Source of the DNA: Rhabditophanes sp. KR3021
Taxonomy: Eukaryota > Nematoda > Chromadorea > Rhabditida > Alloionematidae
Reading direction: 5' to 3'
Assembly (NCBI GenBank): GCA_963281155.1
Contig: CAUJLY010000003.1
Coordinates: forward strand, 2,356,001-2,420,000
Length of the DNA: 64,000 bases
A program made the position numbers and the translations under genes. Below are positions 48,020-59,058 of the stretch, piece by piece. Below the pieces are notes generated by a model that worked only from the letters and a program-made list of their open reading frames with translations, made no database searches and was not told the origin of the DNA. Position 1 is the stretch's first letter, and every line of letters starts with the position of its first letter.

Positions 48020-48331
48020 TATGGAAATTGGTAAAACAACAAGCCAACTGGTATCTCCAACTTAATTGCCAAAAAGAAGGTCGACATTACCAAAATCATG
48101 AAAGATTTCAAAGGATTTACAATCGACAAAAGGTTTTTAAAGTTACCAACCAAGGTAAATCCAAAAATATTAAACAAACCAAGAACGTTAAATCCACAGT
48201 CAAAATTAGTTCCCCGAAATGAGCCAAAATTAATACCACGAAGCGAGTCAAAATTAATTCCACGAAATGAGTCAAAATTAATACCACGAAATCAGTTGAA
48301 GATATGGACAAAGAGCTTGAATTGTAGATGA
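48020..48331 (+). pseudogene. Unidentified decayed basic ORF containing a 24-nt repeat
   Basis: Two overlapping plus-strand frames look coding: NKPTGISNLIAKKKVDITKI with MKDFKGFTIDKRFLKLPTK, and another ending KSVEDMDKELEL with a stop at about 48330. The Lys-rich composition and acidic tail suggest one former gene with frameshifts. No family recognised. Confidence 0.25.
48202..48297 (+). repeat. 24-nt minisatellite, four units
   Basis: Four consecutive 24-nt units at 48202, 48226, 48250 and 48274, each close to AAAATTAATACCACGAAATG followed by AGTC. Because 24 is divisible by three, the array stays in frame and reads KLIPRNES-like octads. Confidence 0.9.
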
Positions 48332-48978
48332 ATGCTACTGTTTAGTAGATTAAAGAATACATATTTATTTCTTAGCATTGTAGACGTGTTACAGATTAAA
48401 TCAAAACAGGCCATCTGTTTTATTTTTGTGGTTAAAATGGCTTTTACAGTGATGTAAAAAGAAACATTTGCTACTGATTTCCGTTTAAGTTTTTTTATAT
48501 TTTTAATTCGACATTATGGAAGTTCAAGATAATACAATTCAAAACAAAAAACAATTAAACAATTGGCAAAGTACGGCATTTACGTAAACATTTGGCCCAT
48601 ATTAAACTTACCAGTAGACCAAAAATTTAAAACAAACTAAACCAATACAAATATATACTTTGTTACTTTTTAAAGTGCTAAGTCAAAAGTTATATAACTT
48701 GGAGCTAACTTTAATCTAAAACAAACCTGGCTTGGTTTGATGTCATGTCGAGTCCAAGTCACATTTTTTCTGCTCAAAAAACTTTGGTATTTTTTGGTTG
48801 CTCTACAATATTTTTTGAAAACCGGTTGAAGAAAAGGTCGTTTAATCATTGTTACATTTAAATCATTATGATAATAAACGAATATATTCAATTAATTTAA
48901 GAAAACATGTAAAATTCATAAAAATTATTTAATATCATGAGCTAACACTATTTAAAACTATCATAATTAACAAGTATT

Positions 48979-49487
48979 TTACTCAACAATTGATGGGTCC
49001 ACATTGATAGAGTTGATTCGAAGAATATTCTGCTCCTTTGATAACCCTAGAAGATGTTAATTTAAGCAATTTAACCTTATCACTTACACTTCAGATGTTT
49101 TACACCCTTTCCATCGTATTTTGTGTAATGTGCTTCCGGTGATGAAACATTCTTTTCAACAACAGTAGCTGCAACAGAAACTTTGGTGGAATCAAGAAGA
49201 GGTCTCCCCAAAATTGTAAAATCTTTACTTCCGACCACCATAACCTTTTCTAATTTTATTTTATCCCCAACTTTTAATGGCTGATTATGTTCTAGTGTAA
49301 TTAAGTCATTTTGAGCAACCTTAAATTGCCTTCCATTTACATAGACTACAGCGAATAACTTTTCAAATCTATCGTTCAGTTTTTCTGTTATTAGACCACT
49401 AACTTTCCCAACATTTGCATTTGAGCAAACTTCTGGCTCTATTGTTTTAATTGTAGAAAAGGCCCTAAATAAGGATTGTCTAAGCAT
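48979..49487 (-). CDS. mrpl-21: Mitochondrial ribosomal protein L21 (bL21m)
   Basis: Component of the large mitochondrial ribosomal subunit. Exons (minus) 49487-49088 and 49046-48979 (41-nt intron) give 155 residues. The N-terminal MLRQSLFRAFSTIKT is a plausible mitochondrial presequence. The bL21 fold is shown by FAVVYVNGRQFKVAQNDLIT, LKVGDKIKLEKVMVVGSKDF, TILGRPLLDSTKVSVAATVV and KYDGKGVKHLKCK. The second exon adds WLSKEQNILRINSINVD. If the exon 1 frame is read straight through, it stops just after the donor, so the splice is needed to complete the domain. The start lies 133 nt downstream of the ZNHIT2-like stop, so the two may share a promoter. Confidence 0.92.
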
Positions 49488-49620
49488 AATTTGACCTTAA
49501 AAAGTGATTAAATAAGAATAAGTAAATAGGTGAATATCGAAATATATTATGGTCTCAACCAGCGAAAACAACTAAGTTAATTTTGATATTTATTTGAGTA
49601 AATAATTGTTAATAATTTGC

Positions 49621-50152
49621 TTAGACCCGTTTTGAAAAGCAAGATTGTCCAAGACCAGCTACTTCCTGTTGATAAGTGTCAAACAAGGTACTAAAAGCTT
49701 TTCTTTCTTCATCGGTCAGCTGCTCTTGTAAGCCATTCATCATTTCTTCCTCGTTGCCAAGACAATTTATACCGTTTGCTGTTAGAGTACTATCAATCTC
49801 ACCCATGCTCATTTTGCCAAATTGGTCTTTTGTTTCTTGCATTACTTTTTGAAGGTATCCTAAAGTCCTCATCATCTGAGTCCAAATTGTTTTCGACATC
49901 AGCATCACATACATTTTCTGGCATTTCAACATCCGCGGTATGTTCCATGTATTCTTCAAAGGGCATTATATTTTTATTGTGACCCTTCGACGAAGTTCCC
50001 TGCATTTCCTTTTCTATACATTCCTTATAAAATTGTTCGGAGCATTGGTGATTTGTTGATCTGTAACATCTTATAGAACAAAAATTACTTTTACACCTCG
50101 GGCAACAATTGATACTTTTAAACTCAAACATACAAAATTTGCAGGTTTCCAT
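49621..50152 (-). CDS. HIT-type zinc-finger protein, ZNHIT2-like
   Basis: The N-terminus is a treble-clef zf-HIT domain (ETCKFCMFEFKSINCCPRCK, SNFCSIRCYRSTNHQC) followed by SEQFYKECIEKEM, the phrase that separates ZNHIT2 from other HIT proteins. ZNHIT2 assists the R2TP/HSP90 system in snoRNP and U5 snRNP assembly. The coding frame must change between 49913 and 49875. The best solution is a 37-nt intron (49876-49912) with a perfect GTATGT donor and a CTCAG acceptor, giving 164 residues. The second part (LGYLQKVMQETKDQFGKM, EEEMMNGLQEQLTDEERKAF) is helical. At 164 residues it is much shorter than human ZNHIT2 (about 400), so most of the C-terminal region is absent. It is divergently transcribed from TXNDC9, with a 303-nt shared upstream region. 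Confidence 0.8.
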
Positions 50153-50455
50153 TTTAGAAAAATGTAAAATAGGGCCTTTCTAATTGATTAAAAAAATTCA
50201 AAAATAGCAAATCAAAATTTGATCTTATCTCAGTGGGATTTAGATTGGAAAAGCGAGTACAAAATTTGAATGGTTTTGTAACGAAAATATTTTATTTCCT
50301 CTTAAACAACATGTTTTCGTATGTATTATTACATAAATAAATAATCAGTATCTATTTTCGATTGTACTTCTACAATTTGTCTTGCTCTATTCATTTGTTT
50401 CCATAGAATTATTCACTTTACTCGGCGTCTAATTTTTGTTCTCTAGATTATAGTC

Positions 50456-51073
50456 ATGAATAACGCAGTTGCTCAGCAAATATTAAACGCCGCTAAGGCA
50501 ATGGAACAACAAATTGATCAGCAAATGGCTGAATATGAAAACCTCGATGATGGTGGATTAGAAGAAATTCGAAAAAAAAGAATCGCTGAATTGAAAAAGA
50601 TGAGCCAGCAAAAGACCGAATGGTTGGCAAATGGTCATTCTAAGTACACTGAGCTTACTGATGAAAAAGAATTTTTCGAAGCTGCTAAAAAGTCTCGGTG
50701 TCTAGTTTGCCATTTTTACAAGAATGAAGAAGTTCGTTGTAAAGTTGTGGACAAATTATTGAAACAATTGGCTGCTAAGCATCTTGGGACTCGTTTTGTT
50801 CAAGTTAATAGTGACAAGTTTCCTTTCCTTATTACTCGCCTCAATATTAGAATTACTCCAACAATTGGAATTGCCATTGATTCAAAAATGGTCGACTATG
50901 TTCGCGTATTTGAAGAACTTGGAAAGAATGAAGATATTCCAATTGAATTGTTGGAACAACGATTGGCCATGACCGGAGTTATCGAAGGTCCTCCAAAAAA
51001 GATTCAATCTAAGGCTAAGTCCACTAAGATTATCCGAGGAAAGCTTCTTAAGGATGATTCAGATTCCGACTAA
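50456..51073 (+). CDS. txdc-9: TXNDC9 / phosducin-like thioredoxin-domain protein
   Basis: Single-exon 205-residue protein. In other animals TXNDC9 binds the CCT chaperonin and modulates tubulin and actin folding. The N-terminal coiled coil (MEQQIDQQMAEYENLDDGGL, EEIRKKRIAELKKMSQQKTE) leads into a thioredoxin fold (KSRCLVCHFYKNEEVRCKVV, KHLGTRFVQVNSDKFPFLIT, RLNIRITPTIG). The CxxC redox pair is absent, as is normal for this family. It ends in a basic then acidic tail (KDDSDSD). The stop is 177 nt upstream of the vps-16 start on the same strand, so a two-gene operon is possible. Confidence 0.95.
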   Translation: MNNAVAQQILNAAKAMEQQIDQQMAEYENLDDGGLEEIRKKRIAELKKMSQQKTEWLANGHSKYTELTDEKEFFEAAKKSRCLVCHFYKNEEVRCKVVDKLLKQLAAKHLGTRFVQVNSDKFPFLITRLNIRITPTIGIAIDSKMVDYVRVFEELGKNEDIPIELLEQRLAMTGVIEGPPKKIQSKAKSTKIIRGKLLKDDSDSD

Positions 51074-51250
51074 TTATTCGCTTAAATATTGTAAGATCTC
51101 CTTCTGATCGCTTCCATAATAACTACTTTTAAAACATAAATGGCTGCACTAATATTTATATAAATTAGCAGGTTTTCAAACCATATAATATCTTTCTGTT
51201 TCTTTTAAAGTTCTTACTTTATATTTCTCTAATTAATTTTCAGTTTAAAA

Positions 51251-54200
51251 ATGATTGATCATAAGGCAAATTGGAAATTGGTAGGCAACAGACATTACCA
51301 AAATGAGCCAATTTATAAAGATGTCAAAATTCACTTTGGAAATTCGTCATTCTTTTCAATTAGCCCATATGGAGGTCCTTATGGTAAAGCAATTTAAATT
51401 AGTCAATTATTAATTAATGGATTTTTAGCTGTGGCAAATATAAGCACAAAAGGCAGTTTAACTCACTATACAATTGAGATTAGAAATGTTGATGGAAACA
51501 TTTACTCATCAATTATTGTGGAAGACCTATTAGGCATTGAGTGGACAAAGGACCAGAAATTGATAATAGTTCATCGTAATGGGAATGTTTCCTTGTTTAA
51601 TACTCGTGGAAAACAAATTGGTTCATCCATATATTTGAATAATTCTTCTCGCTTAATTGGAGTTAAAAATTACAAAGTTTTCTACGGTCCAGTTAATACA
51701 GGACTAGTTGTTATGACAAGGTCAAATGAATTTTATGCTGTCAACAACATCTTAGAAGCTTCCACCTGGTGTATTACTAATTTTATAGAACAGCATCAGT
51801 CATTAGATTTTTGGACTGTTTCATGTCATCAAAGTGAGACAACCACAATTATTGGCTTTTCCAGCACTGCCGAATGCTTTATCTTAGGAAATCAAGAAAG
51901 CAATATTGTCAAGAAAGCTCCAAATTGGATGATTAAATCAGGGACTTATACAGCTGGGGAACCAAACTGGAATAACACACATATCGCTTTGTTGCATTCA
52001 TCCAAGAAGATACAAATAGTTCGTAATGATTTGAGCGAACTTACTAATGCCATAACTTTATCAGAACTTCCATGCGATAATTCTATTTATTGGTGCAGCA
52101 TTGGAGCTGTAGCATTACTGGAAATGAGTAGTGTTATTAAAATTTATTCACTTGAATCGTCAGACCCCTTTGACATTGGAAACTGCACATTAATGTATCA
52201 ATCCCCTATCAAATGTGTCAATGAAATTGATGGACTAAGAGTTTACCATCAGACAGGAGTTAATTTGGTTAGCCCGATTTGCCATCAACTAGAGAATATC
52301 TTTTCAACTAAGGCCACAAAATCCTCTGCTCTCCTGTATGAAGCTTCCAAAAAGACACGAAGTAATTACAATGAAGCCTATGAATATATTGAAAGAATAT
52401 TACCGGATATGGAGTCCGCCGTAGACGATTGCATTGTTGCTGCCTTACATTCTTTCAACACTCATGTTCAAAAGGAATTAATGAATGCTGCCAGGTTTGG
52501 GAAAGTATGGGAGAGAAAGATTGATTCTTCCAAATGGGTAGAAGCTGTTAAAATTCTTCGCATGCTAAATAGCATTAGAATTAACTTTATTGGATTTGGT
52601 AAATTAAAACACAAAAACATATTAACACGCCATAATGTACTCTTCATATCCGCATTCTGAGAAGTCCTTGGCAATAAGTTGAGCAAGTTGTGAGTTTACT
52701 TGGAGTTGATGTTTGATACAAAGTCTAATCATAACTTTCTCCAGTCGCCGTTAGTGAGTTGACTACGAAGACCGTCGATGAGAATTGCTTGGATGTTTTC
52801 AGTAATCTTCTTGGATGGGTACTCCTTCTTGCCAAAAACAAATTTTAATTTGATACCAGAGTTGAACCAAGATCTGTGAGCTATCATCCTTTTGGCATTT
52901 TCTCTGATTCACCAGCATATTTAATGGTATCCTGTTCATCGTCCAATTTCCATCATTAGCAAGAGCACTAGAGTCCAAAAACAAATAGACACACCATCAT
53001 TCGTCTCCCTTGTTGGCTTTGAGTTGATCCAATATAAAGTAATGTCAAATTAGACCTACCAGGAGCAACATGATCCTTGCTGATTCCACGTCATAGGTAT
53101 CTTTCCCCCATACCATCGCTACAAAAACTTTTCCTGAAGGTTCTGGTAAAGGCTTGTCCAGCTTGATGTGAGGAACAGGTCAAAGATCTCACTTTCTTTA
53201 AACTTGATACTAAATATTATGACATACAAATAATTAGCATTTAACTAAATGCAAAAGTCAATAAAAAAATAAAATAATGATTTCAAACCTTATTTTTCAG
53301 GTATTTCTTACCTCCAATACCAAGATTTGCTAATTCATGGAGTTGTGGATAGATTGATTAGTTTCAAACATTGGCCAATGGCTGTTGAAGTTTGCAAACA
53401 TATGAATCTTAATGTTGAGGAAGGTGTTCATAAAGTTTTCGCTCTTTGGGCTCTGGACTATGTGGATAGAAAAAATGATGAGAGTAATGAAATTACTCCC
53501 CAAAGAATGGCAGACATGATTTTCAATAAAATGGCCAAATATCCAAATATCAGTTATGCAGAAGTTGCAAAAGAAATGAATGAACGAGGATATACTGATT
53601 TGGCTCATATTTTGGTTGAAAAAGAAAGCAACGTGCAATTGAAAGTTAAGATGCTGCTTCATTTCAAACAATTTGAAAATGCACTACATACAGCTATGCA
53701 AAGTCAACGTTTGGATGTTTTGTATAATGCATTAGTCGAAGTAAGAAGTCAAAGAGGATCTGAAGTTTTAACTCTTATTACTAAAAATTCCTACATCCAG
53801 TCGATTTACAAAGAGTTCATTCGTGATGAAAGTCCTGACACAATATTTGAAATTTATAAGATGAATGACGATCATCTTCTTCAAGCTTTGTACCATTTGT
53901 TGATTCTAGCAAATTCAAAAAGTCCGTTTAATGTGGATAAGGAGAAAGCTTGTAAAGATGCCATCAAATGCTTCCAATCAATCAAGGAAGCAAATGCTGT
54001 TTCCTTATTAGAAGACTATTCATATAATTTGAATTTGATGGATAAACTTAATGTTCAGGAATTAAACTCAAATTCAACTTGTAGCGATTTATATAAGCAT
54101 GCAGTAACGAGTAAAAATAACAGTTTGATTTCTGAATTGTCTAAAAAATACAAGCTTACTGAAAAGCAACAATATGCTTGGAAGCTTGAAGCATACGCCC

Positions 54201-54511
54201 AAAATAAGCAATGGGAACATATGAAAACACTAGCCACAACAAAAAGTCCAATTGGATATTTACCCTTTGTCGAAGCGTGTGTGAAGTATGATGAAGACAA
54301 AAATAACATTCAATTCTATCTATCCAAATTAGCAAACACCAAAGAACTTGTGCGAGGTTATATTATTGCTGGAAAAGTAGATGACGCAATTGCTTTAGCG
54401 GAAGCTCGAAAAGATGTTGATCTATTGAGAAAAATGTCTTCTAAGTTTTTTGGCAATAACAACTATTCCGCTAAAATCAGAAACGCTATTCTCACTGTCA
54501 ATTCACGTTAA
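51251..54511 (+). CDS. vps-16: VPS16, HOPS/CORVET core subunit
   Basis: Subunit of the class C Vps core needed for tethering and fusion at endosomes and lysosomes. Exons 51251-51383, 51429-52598 and 53301-54511 give 837 residues, matching the family length (839 in human). An N-terminal beta-propeller (about 1-410; GIEWTKDQKLIIVHRNGNVS, IVRNDLSEL) leads into the alpha-solenoid (RKIDSSKWVEAVKILRMLNS, YLQYQDLLIHGVVDRLISFK, ISYAEVAKEMNERGYTDLAH, LEAYAQNKQWEHMKTLATTK, SPIGYLPFVEACVKYDED). The ATG lies ten bases after TTTTCAG, a likely trans-splice acceptor. The 702-nt second intron contains an unrelated antisense relic. Confidence 0.95.
52640..53220 (-). pseudogene. Unidentified gene relic antisense in a vps-16 intron
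   Basis: Minus-strand coding-like sequence in three frames within intron 52599-53300, with higher GC than its surroundings. Legible parts include LFLDSSALANDGNWTMNR-like sequence near 52930-52990, RSWFNSGIKLKFVFGKKEYP then SKKITENIQAILIDGLRSQL and TNGDWRK near 52750-52880, and NSQLAQLIAKDFSECGYEE near 52640-52700. Stops and frame changes mean it is non-coding now. No GIY-YIG core is seen and I recognise no family. The degree of legibility suggests a fairly recent insertion. Confidence 0.5.
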
Positions 54512-54820
54512 TATTTATATCATTCATTTATAAATACCAATTATTATATTAATTACAAAATATTATTCTATTAAACACTATGTATCTAATCTGAAATAAA
54601 TTTCAAACAACTTAATTCATTATTTGATAGATTTTAAACTCTTCGCCAATTCAGTTACAAAATATTTAATTGTTTCATGCAGACATTTTTTATATTTTTT
54701 AGAACCCCACCACGACATTACAACATACACCATTTTCCAACTACGATGCATTCAAAATTCAGCATACTGCTGCATTCTAAATTGTGCTAATTACTGACAA
54801 ATTTTTATCTTTTTAAGTTT

Positions 54821-57800
54821 ATGCTTCGAACAAAAATGGTACGTCAATTATGGGAATTATCAGCGAATTTAAAAGTTCGTGAAACTATTCCACTATCAGT
54901 TTATCGCTCCAAACGTTCAGATTTGAGAGTTGTAGTTGCTGACGTTCCAGGCCCAATGGTCCATGGATATCTTTCGTTCCCAACCGAAGCTAAATCAGAC
55001 GATGGATTACCTCATACGTTGGAACATTTAGTTTTTATGGGCAGTAAGACTTACCCTTATAAGGGAGTTTTGGATGTTATTGCAAATAGATGCTTAGCTT
55101 CTGGTACAAACGCCTGGACTGCTCAAGAGTAAGTCAATTATAGCCATCTTCAAATATTTAATCATCTTTTTTAGTCACACTTGCTACACATTGTCTACAG
55201 CTGGAAGTTCCGGGTTTATAAAGATCTTACCCGTTTATATTGATCACGTTTTGAATCCCACATTAACACACAACCAATACCTGACTGAAGTCCATCACAT
55301 CAACAAAGCTGGCGAAGATGCTGGAGTCGTTTACTCAGAGATGCAGGACTACGAAAGTGAGATGAATGATATTATGGAAAGAAAGAACAAAGAACTACTT
55401 TTGCCAAACAATCATGCCTACAGAGTCAATACCGGAGGCAGACTACCAGCTATTCGCGAATTATGCTCAAACGAAAGAGTTACCGAATTCCACAAGCAAT
55501 ATTACCACTTGAAAAATATGTGGATCGTTGTCACTGGGATGGTAGATCACGACAAAGTGCTCGAATCTATCGAAGCTAGTGAAACTGGCCTATTGGCAAC
55601 TCACATTCCTCAATCTTTTGAAAGGCCTTTTAAGAATGCTCATATTCCAGATTTAACTGAAAAACACATTGCTTCCATCGAATGCCCCTCAGATGACGAT
55701 ACAAAGGGATCTGTGGTCATGACTTTCCACGGGCCAGAATTGGGAAATTTTTACGAAAGCGAAGGCCTCGAAATTCTCTTTATTTACATGACTCAATCAG
55801 CCGTATCTCCATTGGAAAAAGATTTTGTTCAACTAGCTGATCCATTTGCAAGCAGCGTTGATATTCATATGGATGAATACACTAAATTCTTAATCAATGT
55901 ACACTTCAGTGATGTTCCCGTCCCCAAGATTAAGGATGTTGCCGATCGTTTCTTGCAAAAGACAATTCAACACCACAAGAATGAGGCGAGTTTCGACATG
56001 GACAGAATGAAGTATGTCATCGAAAAGCAAATCCAACAGTACTACATGGACTTGGAGAAGAAACCAGGAAACCAAATTCACCACTTTATCATGACTCACC
56101 AACTGTATGGTAACATTGACAACAACGCCGAATTGGACGAAAGAATTAATGATCAACGTGCTTTGGAAAAACTCATCAAAGAACCCGCTTCATTTTGGGC
56201 CAATTTAATTACCAAATATTTGAGTACCAACAAATATGTGTGTGTTAATGGAATTCCGAGCATTAAGTTAGTCGATCAAATTTCTGCTGCCGAAAAGAAG
56301 AGAATCTCTGATCAAAAGAAAAGTCTAGGAGCAAAAGGTTTGCTTGAATGTGCGAAAACTATGAAAGATGCCGATGCTGCTAATTCAGCCAACAAGCCAT
56401 CTGAGGATTTGCTACAAAAATTCATTGTTAACGATTTGGAGTCTTTCTTTTCCTATGGAATTGAAACTGCCAGTAACTTGCCAAACAAGAAAAACAGTAC
56501 TTTAGCCGAATCATTCCCTCTTCCAACTTACATCCACTCCTCTCCCACCAAATTTGTTGAAGCCAATATTATCATTGATACTGCTAATATTTCTCCTGAA
56601 TTAAGAAAGTATCTACTCCTTCACAATGAACTTATCTTTGAATCATCAGCTATGATTGACGGAAAATTAATAGGATATGAAGAAGTTGCAAAACAAGCAA
56701 CTAAAGATTTAATTTCCTATTCTGTTAATATTGGAGTTAAGGTAAAATTAATAATTATTACATATTCTAATTTATTGTGCTTAGGGTCTTTACGAAAGAT
56801 ATATGAACATCAATTTGAAAGCACACCACAAAAACTATCACAATATCGCTAAATGGGCCGATATTTTCTTGAACAAGATGCAATTCGATGGAGAAAGAAT
56901 TGAAATTTTGGCAAAGAAGTTGGCTAATCAAGCAGCTGATTACAAAAGAGACGGTCATTCTATCTGCAGTGTTCTTTCAAACAAAATGTGTTTCGATAAG
57001 GAAGCCAACAACGTCATTTGTAGCTTGATCGGACTTGAGAAATTGCACAAAGAAACTTCTAAGGCTGCTAAGAAAGATGCCACGCAAAGCCTAAAGCTCA
57101 TCCACCAATTGAAAGAAGAATTGTTGAAATCACCAATCAACGTTCATATTGTTGCAGATGACAAATTAATTGAAGATTCCATTAAGACCAATCAAGCCAA
57201 TTGGAATTTCTTGCCGAATTGTCAAAAGAATGAGCTTTTTAGCACAAGTGGGTACAAGCAAAACGTTGCTGGATTCAATCAACAATCTGTAATGGGAGTT
57301 GGAGGTACCGAGAGTTCTTTTATCATTCAGAAATCAGTATTCGACAAGAACTTTACTGATCCAGATGTAGCTGAAGTCATTTTGTTCTCCCAATACCTCT
57401 CTCAATGCGAAGGACCACTTTGGAGAAAGATTCGCGGAAAGGGACTTGCTTATGGAGCCAACATCAACGTCAATACAGAGAAGAAAGTAATCGGTCTATC
57501 CTTGTACAGATGTGCCCAAGCAGTTGAAGCTTATGAGGAAACCAAGAAACTGGTGTTGGCTATTATCGATGACAAAAACATCAACAAGAGCGAATTCGAA
57601 GCTGCTAAGAGAAGTCTGGTTTATGAATTGATGGAAGCTGAGGGCAGTTTAAAGGAAGCTGCCACTACCAACATGCTTGCCGCTTTGAAACATTTGCCAA
57701 TGGATTATCATAGAACCTTCTGCTCCAAGGTTTGGAATTTGGATGCGGAACATTGCCAAAAGATTGCTTCCGCCTATATCAAGAATTTGTTCGACGATAC

Positions 57801-57903
57801 CAAGAGCTCGAGAGCTATCGTAGTTAACCCATCTAAAGTTAAGCAAATTACCGCTGCTTACCCACAAATGGTAGTTAGCAAGATTGATAATTTATATATT
57901 TAG
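54821..57903 (+). CDS. M16C zinc metallopeptidase (yeast YOL098C / C. elegans C05D11.1 type)
   Basis: Inverted-zincin peptidase of the pitrilysin family. Exons 54821-55128, 55175-56741 and 56785-57903 give 997 residues. The zinc motif HxxEH is present (GLPHTLEHLVFMGSKTYP, His 65, Glu 68, His 69), with a third ligand probably in GVVYSEMQDYESEM (Glu 158). The first half ends in an M16C-associated region (HAYRVNTGGRLPAIRELCSN, KQYYHLKNMWIVVTGMVDHD). The second, inactive half is also present (LWRKIRGKGLAYGANINVNT, YRCAQAVEAYEETKKLV). The 309 nt upstream end in TTTTTAAG-TTT before the ATG, a possible trans-splice site. No mitochondrial presequence is obvious. The substrate is unknown. Confidence 0.94.
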
Positions 57904-58065
57904 AATGGGAATTTAGTTGTTAAAATAAAAAGTGTCATTGATGATCGTTTATAAAAGTGTCGAATGGATGATTAATAGTAAAAGTGCCGAATTGACAATA
58001 ATAGTAAAAGTTGTCCAAGTGAATATTCTTTTTATTAAGCCAATAATAATTAAAATCTATAAGAC
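57904..58065. other. Short spacer between convergent genes
   Basis: Contains AATAAAAAGTGTC-like sequence just after the peptidase stop, suitable as a polyadenylation signal, and a short AAAAGTGTCGAATGGATGAT / AAAAGTGCCGAATTGACAAT near-duplication at about 57950-58010. Confidence 0.45.
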
Positions 58066-59058
58066 CTATTTTTTATGTACTCTTGCTTTAAAAATGTTAT
58101 GATTCTTTGCCATAGGAGCATCTAATGCTACGTGTTCCATATTTGGTTTGCCATGAGCAAATGGTGTATTTTGTTGTTGATTAGGTTGTTGCATATTTGG
58201 TTGTTGTTGCGTGTTAGGTTGCTGCATCATGGTAATTTTGTCGTTTTGGTATTGTTGTTCTGGAGGAGTTTGTTCAGGGGTATTAGGTTGATATTGTTGA
58301 GGAGTTTGAGCAGGTTGGTATTGTTGAGGTGGTGTTTGAACTGGCTGATATTGTTGGGGTGTTTGAACCGGTTGATACTGTTGAGGTGTCTGAACCGGTT
58401 GATACTGTTGGGCGGGGGGTTGAGTTTGATATTGCTGTGGAGCTGCTTGAGGATATGCTTGCGTGGGAGTTTGCTGCTGATATTGAGGTGCAAGTTGCTG
58501 CATGGGAGCTGGATTAAATTGAGCCGTAGATGGACCTGGGTACGAGTTGTATAATTGATGAACTTGGGAAGTTTGTTGGGGCTGGATCATGAAAGTACTT
58601 CTAATGGATTCTGTATTTTCATAACTATCTAAATACTTTTTTATTTTTCTGTAAATAGTTCTTCTACGTGGTTTGTAACTTTCTCTAGAATCATCGTAAT
58701 ACTTGGTCCTTGTGGAGATTCTCTCTTCGGGTGCTTCCTCATACTCACGTCTTCGAGCTTTTGCATATCTAGGCTGTTCTTCGGAACTTTCATCTTCATA
58801 TACGATCTTTTTCTTAACAACAACGACTTCTGGCTCTTGTTGAATTTGGGATGGAGCTGTTTCAATTTGTTGCTGAGCTGGCGCAGGTTGTGAATATCTA
58901 TAGCTAACAGGTGCTGGTAAATAACTCCACGAACTAGCACCACATCCACCACCTACACAACCGCAAGTAGAAATACAAAATCCCCAAAAACCACAACAAC
59001 TTGTTACTTCCTGCACAAACAACAACAATAACAAGGTTAAGCTTTTACAAAACTGCAT
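58066..59058 (-). CDS. Secreted Gln/Pro-rich repeat protein
   Basis: Single-exon 330-residue protein of no recognised family. A signal peptide (MQFCKSLTLLLLLFVQEVTS) precedes a Cys/Gly patch (CCGFWGFCISTCGCVGGGCG). A charged middle follows (VVVKKKIVYEDESSEEQPRY, RISTRTKYYDDSRESYKPRR, RTIYRKIKKYL). A long low-complexity region is then built from QYQP/QPVQTPQ units repeated at least four times in tandem, and it ends with HVALDAPMAKNHNIFKARVH. Small secreted proteins with Cys-rich starts and QP-rich tails are common in nematode cuticle and epidermal secretions; that role is only an inference. Confidence 0.85.
   Translation of the reverse strand: MQFCKSLTLLLLLFVQEVTSCCGFWGFCISTCGCVGGGCGASSWSYLPAPVSYRYSQPAPAQQQIETAPSQIQQEPEVVVVKKKIVYEDESSEEQPRYAKARRREYEEAPEERISTRTKYYDDSRESYKPRRRTIYRKIKKYLDSYENTESIRSTFMIQPQQTSQVHQLYNSYPGPSTAQFNPAPMQQLAPQYQQQTPTQAYPQAAPQQYQTQPPAQQYQPVQTPQQYQPVQTPQQYQPVQTPPQQYQPAQTPQQYQPNTPEQTPPEQQYQNDKITMMQQPNTQQQPNMQQPNQQQNTPFAHGKPNMEHVALDAPMAKNHNIFKARVHKK

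Larger units (their letters stand above)
46533..48978. other. AT-rich region upstream of the Shroom-like exons
   Basis: Likely contains the missing first exon(s) of the Shroom-like gene. A minus-strand frame starting at an ATG near 48849 (MIKRPFLQPVFKKYC) has a possible GTTTGT donor, but in the wrong phase to join exon 46532. A decayed plus-strand ORF with a 24-nt minisatellite lies at 48020-48331. Otherwise nothing was found. Confidence 0.35.

Noticed and set aside
48117..48311. Minus-strand ORF over the 24-nt minisatellite
   Set aside because: Open only because the repeat unit length is divisible by three; no start or splice context.
48670..48891. Possible first exon of the Shroom-like gene starting near 48849
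   Set aside because: Its possible GTTTGT donor is in phase 0, whereas exon 46532 needs one base from upstream.
58132..58554. Leu/Arg-rich plus-strand ORF opposite the Gln-rich gene
   Set aside because: It is the reverse reading of CAG/CAA-rich repeats, which gives artificial Leu-rich frames.
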